From NCBI RefSeq assembly GCF_000312385.1, contig NZ_HE997628.1, positions 192,997-256,996 of the forward strand: DNA of 64,000 nucleotides, written 5' to 3'. The stretch is from Tsukamurella sp. 1534. Its GTDB lineage: Bacteria; Actinomycetota; Actinomycetes; Mycobacteriales; Mycobacteriaceae. Position 1 is the stretch's first letter; every line of letters starts with the position of its first letter. The position numbers and the translations under genes were made by a program. The notes beneath the pieces were generated by a model that was not told the origin of the DNA, searched no databases, and worked only from the letters and a program-made list of their open reading frames with translations. Positions 1 to 8,305 of the stretch are shown here, in pieces.

Positions 1-1
1 C

Positions 2-463
2 CTTGCCGGGCGCGGTGCGGACTTCCCCGCGCTCGTCGAGGTGTACCGCTGCCCCGAACCCCCGCTGGCCGCGGGACCGCGGGCCGCCGCCGGCGGAGCC
101 ACTGCGCTCACCGACGTCTCCGACGGCCTGCTGCGCGACGCCCGGGCCGTCGCGCGCGCCGCCGGGGTGGCCATCGAGCTCGACGGTGCCGCGCTCGCAC
201 CGGAACCCCTTCTGGCGGAATGTGGTTCGGCGCTCGGCGAGGACCCCCGCGCCTGGGTGCTGACCGGGGGCGAGGACCACGCCCTGCTCGCCACGTTCCC
301 GCCGGAGGCGGCGTTACCGGCCGGCTGGCGGCCGATCGGCGCCGTGCGGGCGCCCGAGGACGGCGCCGCGGGGACGGTCACCGTCGACGGTGTCGCCGGG
401 CCGGCGCACGACGGGTGGAATACGTTCGAGGAGACGGGCGAGAACGAGGAGAGCGGCCGATGA
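2..463 (+). CDS. thiL: Thiamine-monophosphate kinase, C-terminal part
   Basis: ThiL phosphorylates thiamine monophosphate to thiamine pyrophosphate, the last step of cofactor synthesis in the cytoplasm. Only about 153 C-terminal residues lie in the window; the start is upstream of base 1. The visible part has the family motifs [12 protein letters not shown], in the metal/ATP-binding region, and [15 protein letters not shown], the conserved GGEDYELL-type segment. The gene ends in an ATGA overlap with ung, so the two are probably co-transcribed and translationally coupled. Identity is based on these motifs and on the thiL-ung order known from mycobacteria. Confidence 0.9.
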   Translation, partial: LAGRGADFPALVEVYRCPEPPLAAGPRAAAGGATALTDVSDGLLRDARAVARAAGVAIELDGAALAPEPLLAECGSALGEDPRAWVLTGGEDHALLATFPPEAALPAGWRPIGAVRAPEDGAAGTVTVDGVAGPAHDGWNTFEETGENEESGR

Positions 464-1155
464 CTGCGAGACCGTTGGCGGACAGTGTGGAGGCGGGCTG
501 GGCGCGGGCGTTGACGCCCGTGGCCGACGACATCGCGGCGATGGGCGAATTCCTCCGCTCCGAGATCGCCGCGGGGGCGGGCTACCTCCCGTCCGGCGGG
601 AACGTACTGCGCGCGTTCACCCAGCCGTTCGACGACGTGCGGGTGCTCATCGTGGGACAGGACCCGTACCCGACGCCGGGGCACGCGGTGGGCCTGTCGT
701 TCTCGGTCGACCCGTCGGTGCGGCCGATCCCGCGGAGCCTGCAGAACATCTACACCGAGTACTGCTCGGACCTCGGGCTGCCGATGCCGGCCAACGGCGA
801 TCTGTCACCGTGGGCGCGGCAGGGCGTACTGCTGCTCAACCGGGTTCTCACGGTGCGTCCGGGCACACCCGCGTCGCACCGCCGCAAGGGCTGGGAGAAG
901 ATCACCGAGTGCGCGATCGACGCCCTCGTGGCGCGCGACGCACCGATGGTCGCGATCCTGTGGGGCCGGGACGCGGCCTCGCTGGGGCCCCGGCTCGGGG
1001 ACACGCCGCGGATCGAGTCGGTGCATCCGTCGCCGCTGTCGGCGTCTCGCGGCTTCTTCGGGTCGAGGCCCTTCTCCCGCGCCAACGAGGCCCTGGCCGG
1101 GCTCGGCGCGGAGCCCGTGGACTGGCGCCTGCCGCACCTCGCTCAGGTTCCTTGA
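460..1155 (+). CDS. ung: Uracil-DNA glycosylase, family 1
   Basis: Ung removes uracil from DNA as the first step of base excision repair. The 231-residue protein has the usual family-1 length. Visible motifs are the water-activating loop [11 protein letters not shown] (catalytic Asp at about residue 68) and the minor-groove loop [14 protein letters not shown] near residue 189. DPYP in place of the E. coli DPYH is, from memory, normal for actinobacterial homologues. The ATG overlaps the thiL stop as ATGA, which fixes the start; longer in-frame extensions would run inside thiL. A strong hairpin follows 45 bp after the stop. Confidence 0.95.
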   Translation: MTARPLADSVEAGWARALTPVADDIAAMGEFLRSEIAAGAGYLPSGGNVLRAFTQPFDDVRVLIVGQDPYPTPGHAVGLSFSVDPSVRPIPRSLQNIYTEYCSDLGLPMPANGDLSPWARQGVLLLNRVLTVRPGTPASHRRKGWEKITECAIDALVARDAPMVAILWGRDAASLGPRLGDTPRIESVHPSPLSASRGFFGSRPFSRANEALAGLGAEPVDWRLPHLAQVP

Positions 1156-1200
1156 ACCGGCGGCCGGGCTTCGGCGGGATGTGGGGCCCGGATACACGAA

Positions 1201-1227
1201 GGCCCGCGACCGAAACGGTCGCGGGCC
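1201..1227. terminator. Bidirectional hairpin between ung and rpmB
   Basis: Perfect inverted repeat with 12-bp arms (GGCCCGCGACCG) around a 3-nt AAA loop, placed between the convergent ung and rpmB genes. No T-run follows on either strand, which is common in high-GC actinobacteria. The symmetry suggests it ends transcription from both sides. Confidence 0.8.
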
Positions 1228-1248
1228 CTCGTCGACTGTGGCGCGGAA

Positions 1249-1440
1249 CTAGCCGCGGACGACCTTGCCGGCCTTGATGCACGAGGTGCACACGTTGAGG
1301 CGCTTGCTCTGGCCGGGCGCCACCTGGGCGCGCACGGTCTGGATGTTCGGGTTCCACCGGCGGTTGGTACGCCGATGCGAGTGCGACACCGACTTACCGA
1401 AGCCGGGGCCCTTGGCGCAGACGTCGCAGACGGCAGCCAT
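1249..1440 (-). CDS. rpmB: 50S ribosomal protein L28
   Basis: Structural protein of the large ribosomal subunit, 63 residues. The N-terminal CDVC and C-terminal CTSC pairs form the zinc ribbon of the C+ type of L28, so this copy depends on zinc. The conserved segment SHSHRRTNRRWNPNIQ identifies the family. The ATG is preceded at good distance by GAGGAG. It is transcribed alone, divergently from the FakA-like gene, with a leader of roughly 90 nt after a recognisable promoter. No zinc-free paralogue is seen in the window. Confidence 0.96.
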   Translation of the reverse strand: MAAVCDVCAKGPGFGKSVSHSHRRTNRRWNPNIQTVRAQVAPGQSKRLNVCTSCIKAGKVVRG

Positions 1441-1531
1441 GTCGTGTACTCCTCGCAATAGATTGAATCTGTCGTTCCGCCCCGCCGGTCGGGTCCGCGT
1501 GGGGCACGCCCGGACGCGAGGCAACCCTGCA

Positions 1532-1561
1532 ATCATAGACCGATAAGGGTCCGCGGGCCAA
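1532..1561 (-). promoter_or_regulatory. rpmB promoter (-35 TTGGCC, -10 TATGAT)
   Basis: On the minus strand a TATGAT hexamer (1532-1537) lies 18 bp downstream of TTGGCC (1556-1561). Both resemble sigma-A boxes, and the position gives a leader of about 85-90 nt before rpmB. This is inference from sequence match and spacing. Confidence 0.5.
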
Positions 1562-1596
1562 ACCGCTCCGGGCCCCTCCGGCCCGCGGAGGCCCGA

Positions 1597-1602
1597 TAGG
1601 CT
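1597..1602 (+). promoter_or_regulatory. Leaderless -10 (TAGGCT) of the FakA-like gene
   Basis: TAGGCT fits TANNNT and ends 7 nt before the GTG at 1610, so transcription would start at or next to the start codon. There is no Shine-Dalgarno sequence in between, which favours this start. Confidence 0.6.
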
Positions 1603-1609
1603 GGAACCC

Positions 1610-3283
1610 GTGACGGTACCGATGGCGCAGGACGGCCGCGTGGTGGTGGCCTGGCTGCGGCGCGCCGTCCTCGGTCTCGAGCGCGCCGTGGGCGAGATCA
1701 ACTCCCTCAACGTGTTCCCGGTGGCAGATGCCGATACGGGCACGAACATGCTGGTCACGCTCCGCGCGGCCGCGCGCGCGGCGGAGGAGGCGGACCGCTC
1801 GGAGGGGCCGCACGCCGTGGCCCGCGCGACGGTGGCGGGCGCCGTCTCGGGCGCGCGCGGCAACTCCGGCGTCATCGTGTCGCAGATCATGCGCGGCGTG
1901 GCCGCGCAGCTGGGGGCCGACGCCGATCTCACCGCCGACGGGCTGGCCCAGGGCCTGCGCTCCGCGACCGACCTGGTGACCTCCGCCGTCGCCGATCCCG
2001 TCGAGGGCACCATCCTCTCCGTGCTCCGCGGCGCGGCCGACGGCGCCGGTGCGGCACTGGCCGGCGGCGCGGACCTCGCCGGATGCGCCCGCGGCGCGGC
2101 CGACTCCGCGTTCGACGCACTGCTGCGCACCCGCGATCAACTCGACGTCAACGCCCGCGCCGGCGTGGTCGACGCGGGCGGTCGGGGCCTGCTCGTCCTC
2201 CTCGACGCGCTCGTCGAGGTGACGGCCGGGGGCGCGTCCGAGCGCCCCGTCTTCGCCCGGCAGGTGGCTCCGCACGTCCACGTCGACGTCGACGCGCAGG
2301 GGGAGGGCACCGTCGGGCATCACCACGGCCACGACGACCCGCCCCGCGGGCCGCACGCCGACTACGAGGTCATGTACCTGCTGCCCGACGCCGCCGAGGC
2401 CGCCGCGCACCGCCTGCGAGACGAACTGCAGACCTTCGGGGACTCGGTCGTCGTGGTCGCCGCCTCGGACCCCGACCCCGTCGCCACCTGGTCGGTGCAC
2501 ACCCACACCACTGAGCCCGGCCGCGCCATCCAGGCCGGGCTCGCCCACGGCAAGCTCCGCAGCATCGCGGTCAACGTGCTCCAGGAGGCGGCGCACGGGG
2601 ACACGCCGCTGCAGGCGCTGCTCGACGCGCCGCGGGCGATCGTCGCGCTGGTCTCCGGCGACGGTGCCGCCGAGCTGTTCACCGAGGCCGGCGCGGACGT
2701 GATCCGCTGCGACGCCGGGATGACCCACGCCGAACTGCTCACCGCACTGCACCGGTTCGAGGGCCGCGAGGTGCTGCTCATGCCCAACGGCGCGCTGCCG
2801 ACGCCCGAACTGCTCGCGGTGGCCGCGCGCTCCCGGGAGTCCGGCGTGCTGGTGACGCTCCTGCCGACCTCGTCGATGGTGCAGGCGATCGCCGCGCTCG
2901 CGGTGCACGACCCCGACGGCCCGGCCGCGGACGACACCTACTCCATGGCCGAGGCCGCCGCCGGCGCGCGGTGCGGGTCCGTCGTGGCCGTCACGGAGGA
3001 CGCGCTGACGATCCTCGGCCCCTGCGGGCCGGGCGACTACCTGGGGATGGTCGGCGGCGAGGTGGTGGTCCTCGAGGAGGATCAGTACTCGGCGGGAGAG
3101 GCTCTCGCCGAACTGTTGCTCGCGACCGGCGGCGACATGGTGACCGTGCTGCTCGGGGACGCCGGCGACGGCGACTTCCCGGACCGGGTGAGCGCCGCGC
3201 TGCGGCCCGACCGCCCGGAGGTCGAGGTGATCGGGTACCGCGGCGGACAGGCCGCGAGCGTGCTCGAGATCGGCGTCGAATGA
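1610..3283 (+). CDS. DAK2-domain fatty acid kinase-like protein (FakA/YloV family)
   Basis: The 557-residue protein has the FakA/YloV layout: an N-terminal DAK2 kinase domain with the nucleotide/metal motif NVFPVADADTGTNM (about residues 34-47), a middle domain and a C-terminal FakA domain. In Staphylococcus, FakA phosphorylates fatty acids held by DegV-type FakB proteins. A DegV protein is encoded at 23631, so a FakA-FakB pair is possible here, by inference. A His-rich loop (GHHHGHDD, about residues 236-243) sits between domains. The GTG start follows a leaderless -10. The stop overlaps the recG start as ATGA, implying coupling. Mycobacteria keep the same rpmB-fakA-recG order. Confidence 0.85.
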   Translation: MTVPMAQDGRVVVAWLRRAVLGLERAVGEINSLNVFPVADADTGTNMLVTLRAAARAAEEADRSEGPHAVARATVAGAVSGARGNSGVIVSQIMRGVAAQLGADADLTADGLAQGLRSATDLVTSAVADPVEGTILSVLRGAADGAGAALAGGADLAGCARGAADSAFDALLRTRDQLDVNARAGVVDAGGRGLLVLLDALVEVTAGGASERPVFARQVAPHVHVDVDAQGEGTVGHHHGHDDPPRGPHADYEVMYLLPDAAEAAAHRLRDELQTFGDSVVVVAASDPDPVATWSVHTHTTEPGRAIQAGLAHGKLRSIAVNVLQEAAHGDTPLQALLDAPRAIVALVSGDGAAELFTEAGADVIRCDAGMTHAELLTALHRFEGREVLLMPNGALPTPELLAVAARSRESGVLVTLLPTSSMVQAIAALAVHDPDGPAADDTYSMAEAAAGARCGSVVAVTEDALTILGPCGPGDYLGMVGGEVVVLEEDQYSAGEALAELLLATGGDMVTVLLGDAGDGDFPDRVSAALRPDRPEVEVIGYRGGQAASVLEIGVE

Positions 3284-5640
3284 CGGGCGCCGCACGCGAT
3301 CTCACCCTGCAGACGCCGCTCGATCAGGCCCTCGACGCCGAGATCGCCGAGTCCGTCACCGCGGAGCTGGGCGCGGTGACGGTCGGTGACCTTCTGCGGC
3401 ACTTCCCGTTCCGCTACGAGGGCGGCGCCGTCTCGGACGAGGGCACGCGGCACACCGATCCGCGCGTCGGTGACGACGTGGTGCTGATCGGCACGGTCAC
3501 GTCGATCACCCCGCCCAAGCCGCACCACCGGGGCAAGAAGATGTTCCGGCTGCAGGTGGTCAACAAGGTGCGCGCCTACGAGGTGACGTTCTTCAACTAC
3601 CTGCCCAAGCCGATCAAGCCCGACCGCCAGATCCTGCTGATGGGCAGGCTCGGCGAGTTCAACGGGAAGCTCCAGTTGACTCATCCCGACTGGCTGCTCA
3701 TGCCGGACCGCACCATCACCACCGCGCAGGCGCTGGCGGACAACGAGACCGGGAACACCAAGGCCGGATCGAAGCGGCTCAAGTACGCGGACCTGTCGCT
3801 GCTGCTCAAACCGATCGTGCCGATCTACCGCGGCACCAAGAACATGCCGACGTGGTTGATCATGTCGCTCGTGCACGACGTGCTGAAGCGGCTGCGGCCC
3901 GTCCCGGAATCGCTGCCGGCGGGGTTCCTCGCGGAGCAGAACATGCCCGGCCTCGACGAGGCCGTCCGCGCCGCGCACGATCCCGACGGACGCGCCGCCG
4001 CCACCGCCGCGCAGCGCCGGCTCGCGTTCGACGAGGCCATGGCCATCGAGACCGCGCTCGCCCGCAGGGCGTACGAGGTGGGCACCGTGACGGCGCCCGC
4101 CCTCGCCGCGGCCGACGGTCCGCTGCAGGCCGGGCTCCGCAAGCGACTCCCGTTCCGGCTCACCGCCGGCCAGGAGGAGGTACTCGACGAGATCCTCGGC
4201 GACCTCGCGAACCCGCACCCGATGACGCGGCTGCTGCAGGGCGAAGTGGGCTCGGGTAAGACGCTCGTGGCGTTGCTCGCGATGCTGGCCGCCGTCGACG
4301 CGGGCTATCAGGCCGTGCTGCTGGCACCCACCGAAGTGCTTGCGACGCAGCATCTGCTCTCGATCACCAAGCTGCTCGGTGACCTCGGCCAGGGCGGGCA
4401 GCTGGGAGCCGCGGAGGGCGCCACCACCGTGACCCTGCTGACCGGTTCCATGAGCACCAAGGCCCGCCGGGCGGCGCTGCTGCGCATCGTGACCGGCGAG
4501 GCGGGGATCGTGATCGGCACCCACGCGCTGCTCGAGGACACCGTGGACTACTTCCGCCTCGGGCTGGTGGTGGTCGACGAGCAGCACCGGTTCGGCGTGG
4601 AGCAGCGGGACCGCCTGCGGCGCAGGGGCGGCGGCGAGGGATCCACCGACGAGACCGCCATGCCGCACCTGCTGGTGATGACGGCGACGCCGATCCCGCG
4701 CACCGTCGCCCTGGCGCAGTTCGGCGATATGGCCACCTCGGTGCTGCGGGAGCTTCCCGGTGGGCGGCAGCCCATCCAGACCTCACTCGTCGCCGTCGCC
4801 AAGAACCCGTCGTGGGTCGACCGGGCCTGGCAGCGGGTCGGCGAGGAGATCGACGCCGGGCGGCAGGTGTACGTGGTGTGCCCCCGGATCGGCGACGACC
4901 CCAGCGGCGAGCAGGCCAAGTCCTCGTTCACGGATGAGGACTACGCGTTCGACCAGGCGCCCTCGGCGTCCGCCGGCGGCGGCCCGCCCACGAAGGAGGA
5001 GGTCGCCGAGGACAAGGCCGAGGAGCAGCGCAAGACCACCTCGGCGATCGAGATGTACGACCGGTTGACGGCGGGCGAGCTGGGACGGCACCGGATCGCC
5101 CTCCTGCACGGCCGCCTCCCCGCCGAGGAGAAGGCCGACGTCATGGCCGCGTTCGCGGCGGGGGAGACCGACGTCCTCGTGGCCACCACGGTGATCGAGG
5201 TCGGCGTGGACGTCGCCAACGCGACCACGATGGTGGTGATGGACGCCGACCGGTTCGGCATCAGCCAGCTGCACCAGCTGCGCGGCCGCGTAGGCCGAGG
5301 CGGGCTGCCCGGCCTGTGCCTGCTGATCACGGAGACCCAGTCGCAGCGAACGTACGAGCGGTTGGTCGCGGTCGCGGGGACCTCGGACGGGTTCGAACTC
5401 GCCCAGCTCGATCTGGAGCACCGCGGCTACGGCGACATCCTGGGTGTGGATCAGTCCGGCCTCGCGCGGCGCCTGAGCTTCCTGGACCTCGCGCGCGACG
5501 GTGATCTGCTCTACACCGCGCGCCGGCTCGCGTTCGCGCTGGTGACCGACGACCCGGAGCTGGAGCGGCACACCGCCCTCCGCGACATCAACGCCGTCAT
5601 CCTCGGTGGCAACCGCGAGGACTACCTGGACAAGGCCTGA
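3280..5640 (+). CDS. recG: ATP-dependent DNA helicase RecG
   Basis: RecG remodels stalled forks and branched recombination intermediates. The 786-residue protein has an N-terminal OB-fold wedge domain, then helicase motifs: Walker A GEVGSGKT near residue 320, the DEQH box (VVDEQHRFGVEQRDR) near 430, TATPIPRT near 470, and C-terminal motifs ending in QLHQLRGRVGRGG. A low-complexity acidic insertion at about residues 550-590 interrupts the second RecA domain. The ATG overlaps the preceding stop as ATGA, fixing the start. The next gene is convergent 37 bp away. Confidence 0.96.
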   Translation: MTGAARDLTLQTPLDQALDAEIAESVTAELGAVTVGDLLRHFPFRYEGGAVSDEGTRHTDPRVGDDVVLIGTVTSITPPKPHHRGKKMFRLQVVNKVRAYEVTFFNYLPKPIKPDRQILLMGRLGEFNGKLQLTHPDWLLMPDRTITTAQALADNETGNTKAGSKRLKYADLSLLLKPIVPIYRGTKNMPTWLIMSLVHDVLKRLRPVPESLPAGFLAEQNMPGLDEAVRAAHDPDGRAAATAAQRRLAFDEAMAIETALARRAYEVGTVTAPALAAADGPLQAGLRKRLPFRLTAGQEEVLDEILGDLANPHPMTRLLQGEVGSGKTLVALLAMLAAVDAGYQAVLLAPTEVLATQHLLSITKLLGDLGQGGQLGAAEGATTVTLLTGSMSTKARRAALLRIVTGEAGIVIGTHALLEDTVDYFRLGLVVVDEQHRFGVEQRDRLRRRGGGEGSTDETAMPHLLVMTATPIPRTVALAQFGDMATSVLRELPGGRQPIQTSLVAVAKNPSWVDRAWQRVGEEIDAGRQVYVVCPRIGDDPSGEQAKSSFTDEDYAFDQAPSASAGGGPPTKEEVAEDKAEEQRKTTSAIEMYDRLTAGELGRHRIALLHGRLPAEEKADVMAAFAAGETDVLVATTVIEVGVDVANATTMVVMDADRFGISQLHQLRGRVGRGGLPGLCLLITETQSQRTYERLVAVAGTSDGFELAQLDLEHRGYGDILGVDQSGLARRLSFLDLARDGDLLYTARRLAFALVTDDPELERHTALRDINAVILGGNREDYLDKA

Positions 5641-5677
5641 CGCCGCGCCGGTCGGCCGAGGCCGGTGGCGGCCGGGA

Positions 5678-6298
5678 TCAGCCCGCGCGCGCGGCGGCGA
5701 GGGAGGCCAGCTGGGCGCCCCAGAACTCGACTACCTGCTCGCGGCGAGCGGCGTCGTCCGACAACAGGTCCGCGAGCCCCAGGCCGCGCGCGAGGTCGAG
5801 GGTGGTCTGCACCGCCCGGCGCGCCTGTTCGTCGTCCTTGTCGAACCCGAGCAGTCGCATGGCGAGGCCGAACACCTCCCGCGAATGCCGGTTCTCGAAC
5901 GGAAGCATGCGCGCCCGCAGCGCGTCGTCGCTCGCGGCCGCTGTCCACACGTGCAGCGCGGCCTTGAACAGGTCGTCGGTGTAGTACTCGACGATCAGCC
6001 GGGCCACGGCGTAGGGACGCTCGGGTCCCTCCGGCACCGCGGCGCCCGCCGTCGCCACGTGTGCGAGCCGCTGCTCGCCCATGTACTCCAGCGCCGCGGT
6101 GATGAGGTCCTCGCGGGTGGGGAAGTGGTGCTGCGCCGCACCGCGCGAGACGCCCGCCTGACGGGCGACGCTGCCGACCGTTGTCGCGCTCCAGCCGCGC
6201 TCGGCCAGGGACGCGATCGTGGTCTCCAGCAGCCGCTGCCGGGTCTCCCGGCTGCGGGACTGCTGCGGCGCCCGGATGGGCGGACGGAGGGCACTCAT
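5678..6298 (-). CDS. TetR family transcriptional regulator of the acyl-CoA operon
   Basis: A 206-residue TetR-type repressor. The N-terminal helix-turn-helix is clear (VGSVARQAGVSRGAAQHHFP, about residues 41-60), followed by an all-helical ligand-binding domain. It is the last gene of the eight-gene minus-strand acyl-CoA operon, 10 bp after the enoyl-CoA hydratase, so it probably controls that operon through the palindrome at 15597-15618. The ligand is likely an acyl-CoA, by analogy with similarly placed regulators. A TAGGCT hexamer 7 nt before the ATG could also give it a private leaderless promoter. Which acyl-CoA it senses cannot be told from sequence. Confidence 0.85.
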   Translation of the reverse strand: MSALRPPIRAPQQSRSRETRQRLLETTIASLAERGWSATTVGSVARQAGVSRGAAQHHFPTREDLITAALEYMGEQRLAHVATAGAAVPEGPERPYAVARLIVEYYTDDLFKAALHVWTAAASDDALRARMLPFENRHSREVFGLAMRLLGFDKDDEQARRAVQTTLDLARGLGLADLLSDDAARREQVVEFWGAQLASLAAARAG

Positions 6299-6305
6299 TC
6301 CCGTC

Positions 6306-6311
6306 AGCCTA
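6306..6311 (-). promoter_or_regulatory. Leaderless -10 (TAGGCT) of the TetR gene, overlapping the upstream stop
   Basis: On the minus strand TAGGCT lies 7 nt before the TetR ATG, and its first three bases are the TAG stop of the enoyl-CoA hydratase. It could let the repressor be made when the operon is off. Confidence 0.5.
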
Positions 6312-7124
6312 ATCCGCGGGGGCGGGCTCGGCCCAGCTCGGCGCGCGCTTCTGCAGGAATGCCGTGATCCCCTCGACGGATTCGGCCGAGCCGAACAACC
6401 GCGCGGACTGGTCGGCCAGCGCTTCAGCACGCCGGTCGAAGGACTCCAACACGTCGTGCCAGAGGATCCGCTTGGTCTCCCGCAGGCCCTGCGGGCTGCA
6501 CAGTTGCAGCTCTGCGAGCTGCTCGGCGACCGCGGCGGCGGGATCATCCACGGCAGCGGTGATCAGCCCGTACCCGGCCGCCTCAGCCGCGCTGAACTTC
6601 CGGCCGGTGAGCAGCAGCGTCGACGCGACCCGGGACGGCAGGTGCGGCAGCAGCACCAGCGACACCATCGCGGGCGCCACGCCGATCCGCGTCTCCGTCA
6701 CGGCGAACGAGGACGCCGGGCCGGCGAACACGAAATCGCACGAGCCGATGAGCCCGAACCCGCCCGCGCGCACGTGACCGTCGACCTGCGCCACGACCGG
6801 CTTCGGGCACTCGATGATCCCGCGCATCGCGCCGATCATCGCCAGCGTCCGCGACTTCGGGTCCGAGCCCGCGCCGGAACCGTTCGGCCCGCTCGCCGCG
6901 GCCTCCTTGAGGTCGGCGCCCGCGCAGAACGTGGTGCCCGCGTGCGTGAGCACCACGGCCCGCGCGACGTCGTCCCCGGCCGCCCGGTCGAGGCCGGCCT
7001 GCAGGTCGGCCAGCAGTCGCGCCGAGATCGCGTTGCGGTTGTGCGGGCTGTCCAGGGTGAGATACGCGGCGCCGCCGCGGGTCTCGTACCGGACCAGGGT
7101 GTCCGGGGCTGACTGCTCGCCCAT
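6309..7124 (-). CDS. Enoyl-CoA hydratase/isomerase family protein, LiuC/AtuE-like
   Basis: A 271-residue crotonase-fold protein that should hydrate a 2-enoyl-CoA. The oxyanion-hole region reads AGADLKEAA (68-76), and the second active-site region is VRAGGFGLIGSCD (118-130). In classical enoyl-CoA hydratase the latter carries a catalytic Glu (rat Glu144), which here is Gly within GGFGL. The second catalytic Glu (rat Glu164) is kept as Glu144 in TETRIGVAP. From memory, this single-Glu pattern occurs in 3-methylglutaconyl-type hydratases (LiuC, AtuE), which fits the carboxylase genes next door. It follows the acyl-CoA dehydrogenase by 9 bp in the operon. The exact substrate is inferred. Confidence 0.85.
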   Translation of the reverse strand: MGEQSAPDTLVRYETRGGAAYLTLDSPHNRNAISARLLADLQAGLDRAAGDDVARAVVLTHAGTTFCAGADLKEAAASGPNGSGAGSDPKSRTLAMIGAMRGIIECPKPVVAQVDGHVRAGGFGLIGSCDFVFAGPASSFAVTETRIGVAPAMVSLVLLPHLPSRVASTLLLTGRKFSAAEAAGYGLITAAVDDPAAAVAEQLAELQLCSPQGLRETKRILWHDVLESFDRRAEALADQSARLFGSAESVEGITAFLQKRAPSWAEPAPAD

Positions 7125-7133
7125 GCGGTCCTC

Positions 7134-8303
7134 CTAGTAGCTCTTGGGCAGGCCGAGCGAATGCTCGGAGATGAAGTTGAGCACCATCTCGCGGCTCACC
7201 GGGGCGATGCGGAACAGGCGCGACGCCACCAGCATCTGCGCGAGGCCGTATTCGGTGGTGAGGCCGTTGCCGCCCAGCGAGTGGATTGCGCGGTCCACGG
7301 CCTTGGCGCCGGCCTCGGCGCCCGCGAACTTCGCCATGTTCGCCGCCTCCGCGGCGGCGAACTCCTGGCCGGCGTCGTACAGGGTGGCGGCCTTCTGCAG
7401 CATGAGCTTCGCGAGCTCGGTCTCCACCTTGAGCTCCGCCAGCGGGTGCGCGATCGCCTGGTGCGCGCCGATCGGCGTCTTGAACACCGTGCGGCCCTTG
7501 GCGTAGTCGACGGCGCGGTCGATCGCGTACCGCGCGGAGCCGACCGCACCCGCCGACGCCATGATGCGCTCGGGGTTGAGGCCCGCGAACAACTGCGCGA
7601 TCGCGGCGTCGGGTTCGCCGGCGAGCGCATCGGCGGGCAGCCGGACGTCGTCGAAGAAGAGGGTCCACTGCGACTCGGGGAGTCCCACCTCCATGGGGAT
7701 CTTCGTCTTCTGCAGGCCCGGCGAATCGGTGGGCATGAGGAACAGGGCGGGGCGCAGCTTGCCGGACTTCGCGTCCTCCGTGCGAGAGACCACGAGCACC
7801 ACGTCGGCCAGCTCGATGCCGGAGATGAAGGTCTTCTGACCCGTGAGGATCCAGTCGTCGCCGTCCCGCCGAGCGGTGGTCGTGATGCGGTGGCTGTTCG
7901 AGCCCGCATCGGGCTCGGTGATCGCGAACGCCGCGATCGTCTGGCCCGACGCGATGCCGGGCAGCCAGCGCTTCTTCTGCTCCTCGGTGCCGAACCGGGA
8001 GATGATGGTGCCGTTGATCGCCGGGGAGACGACGAGCATCAGCAGCGACGAGCCGACGGCCGCCAGCTCCTCGCCGACGATCCCCAGCTCGTACATCCCG
8101 GCCCCGCCGCCGCCGTACTCCTCGGCGATGTTCACGCCCACGAGGCCAAGGTCGCCCGCGGCCCGCCACAGCTCGGTCGGGCCCTCGCCCGACGCGATCT
8201 TCTCGCGCATGTACTCGGGGCCGAACTGCTTGCCCAGGTCCGAGACGGTGCTCCGGAGCGCCTGGCGCTCGTCCGACTCGATGACGTCCATGGAAATGCT
8301 CAC
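7134..8303 (-). CDS. Acyl-CoA dehydrogenase (first of two)
   Basis: A 389-residue FAD-dependent acyl-CoA dehydrogenase that would introduce the alpha-beta double bond. The FAD/substrate motif FAITEPDAGSNS (126-137) and the C-terminal SLGGNGLTTEYG are typical. The C-terminal catalytic-loop position (YEGT in short-chain enzymes) reads IAPVSREM, so the base is probably Glu245 in PERIMASAG, the helix-G position used by isovaleryl-CoA dehydrogenase. I chose the GTG at 8303 because GGAG lies 5 nt upstream; an ATG 12 nt downstream is the alternative. It starts 2 nt after the biotin carboxylase stop. Confidence 0.88.
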   Translation of the reverse strand: MSISMDVIESDERQALRSTVSDLGKQFGPEYMREKIASGEGPTELWRAAGDLGLVGVNIAEEYGGGGAGMYELGIVGEELAAVGSSLLMLVVSPAINGTIISRFGTEEQKKRWLPGIASGQTIAAFAITEPDAGSNSHRITTTARRDGDDWILTGQKTFISGIELADVVLVVSRTEDAKSGKLRPALFLMPTDSPGLQKTKIPMEVGLPESQWTLFFDDVRLPADALAGEPDAAIAQLFAGLNPERIMASAGAVGSARYAIDRAVDYAKGRTVFKTPIGAHQAIAHPLAELKVETELAKLMLQKAATLYDAGQEFAAAEAANMAKFAGAEAGAKAVDRAIHSLGGNGLTTEYGLAQMLVASRLFRIAPVSREMVLNFISEHSLGLPKSY

Positions 8304-8305
8304 GA

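Noticed and set aside
1394-3295. A long open frame on the minus strand opposite the FakA-like gene
   Set aside because: High-GC DNA gives long antisense frames; this one has low-complexity Gly/Arg/Val sequence, no family motif and overlaps a well-supported gene.
5641-5677. GC-rich partial palindrome between recG and the TetR gene
   Set aside because: Only short arms pair, with several mismatches on extension; not distinguishable from background GC-rich sequence.
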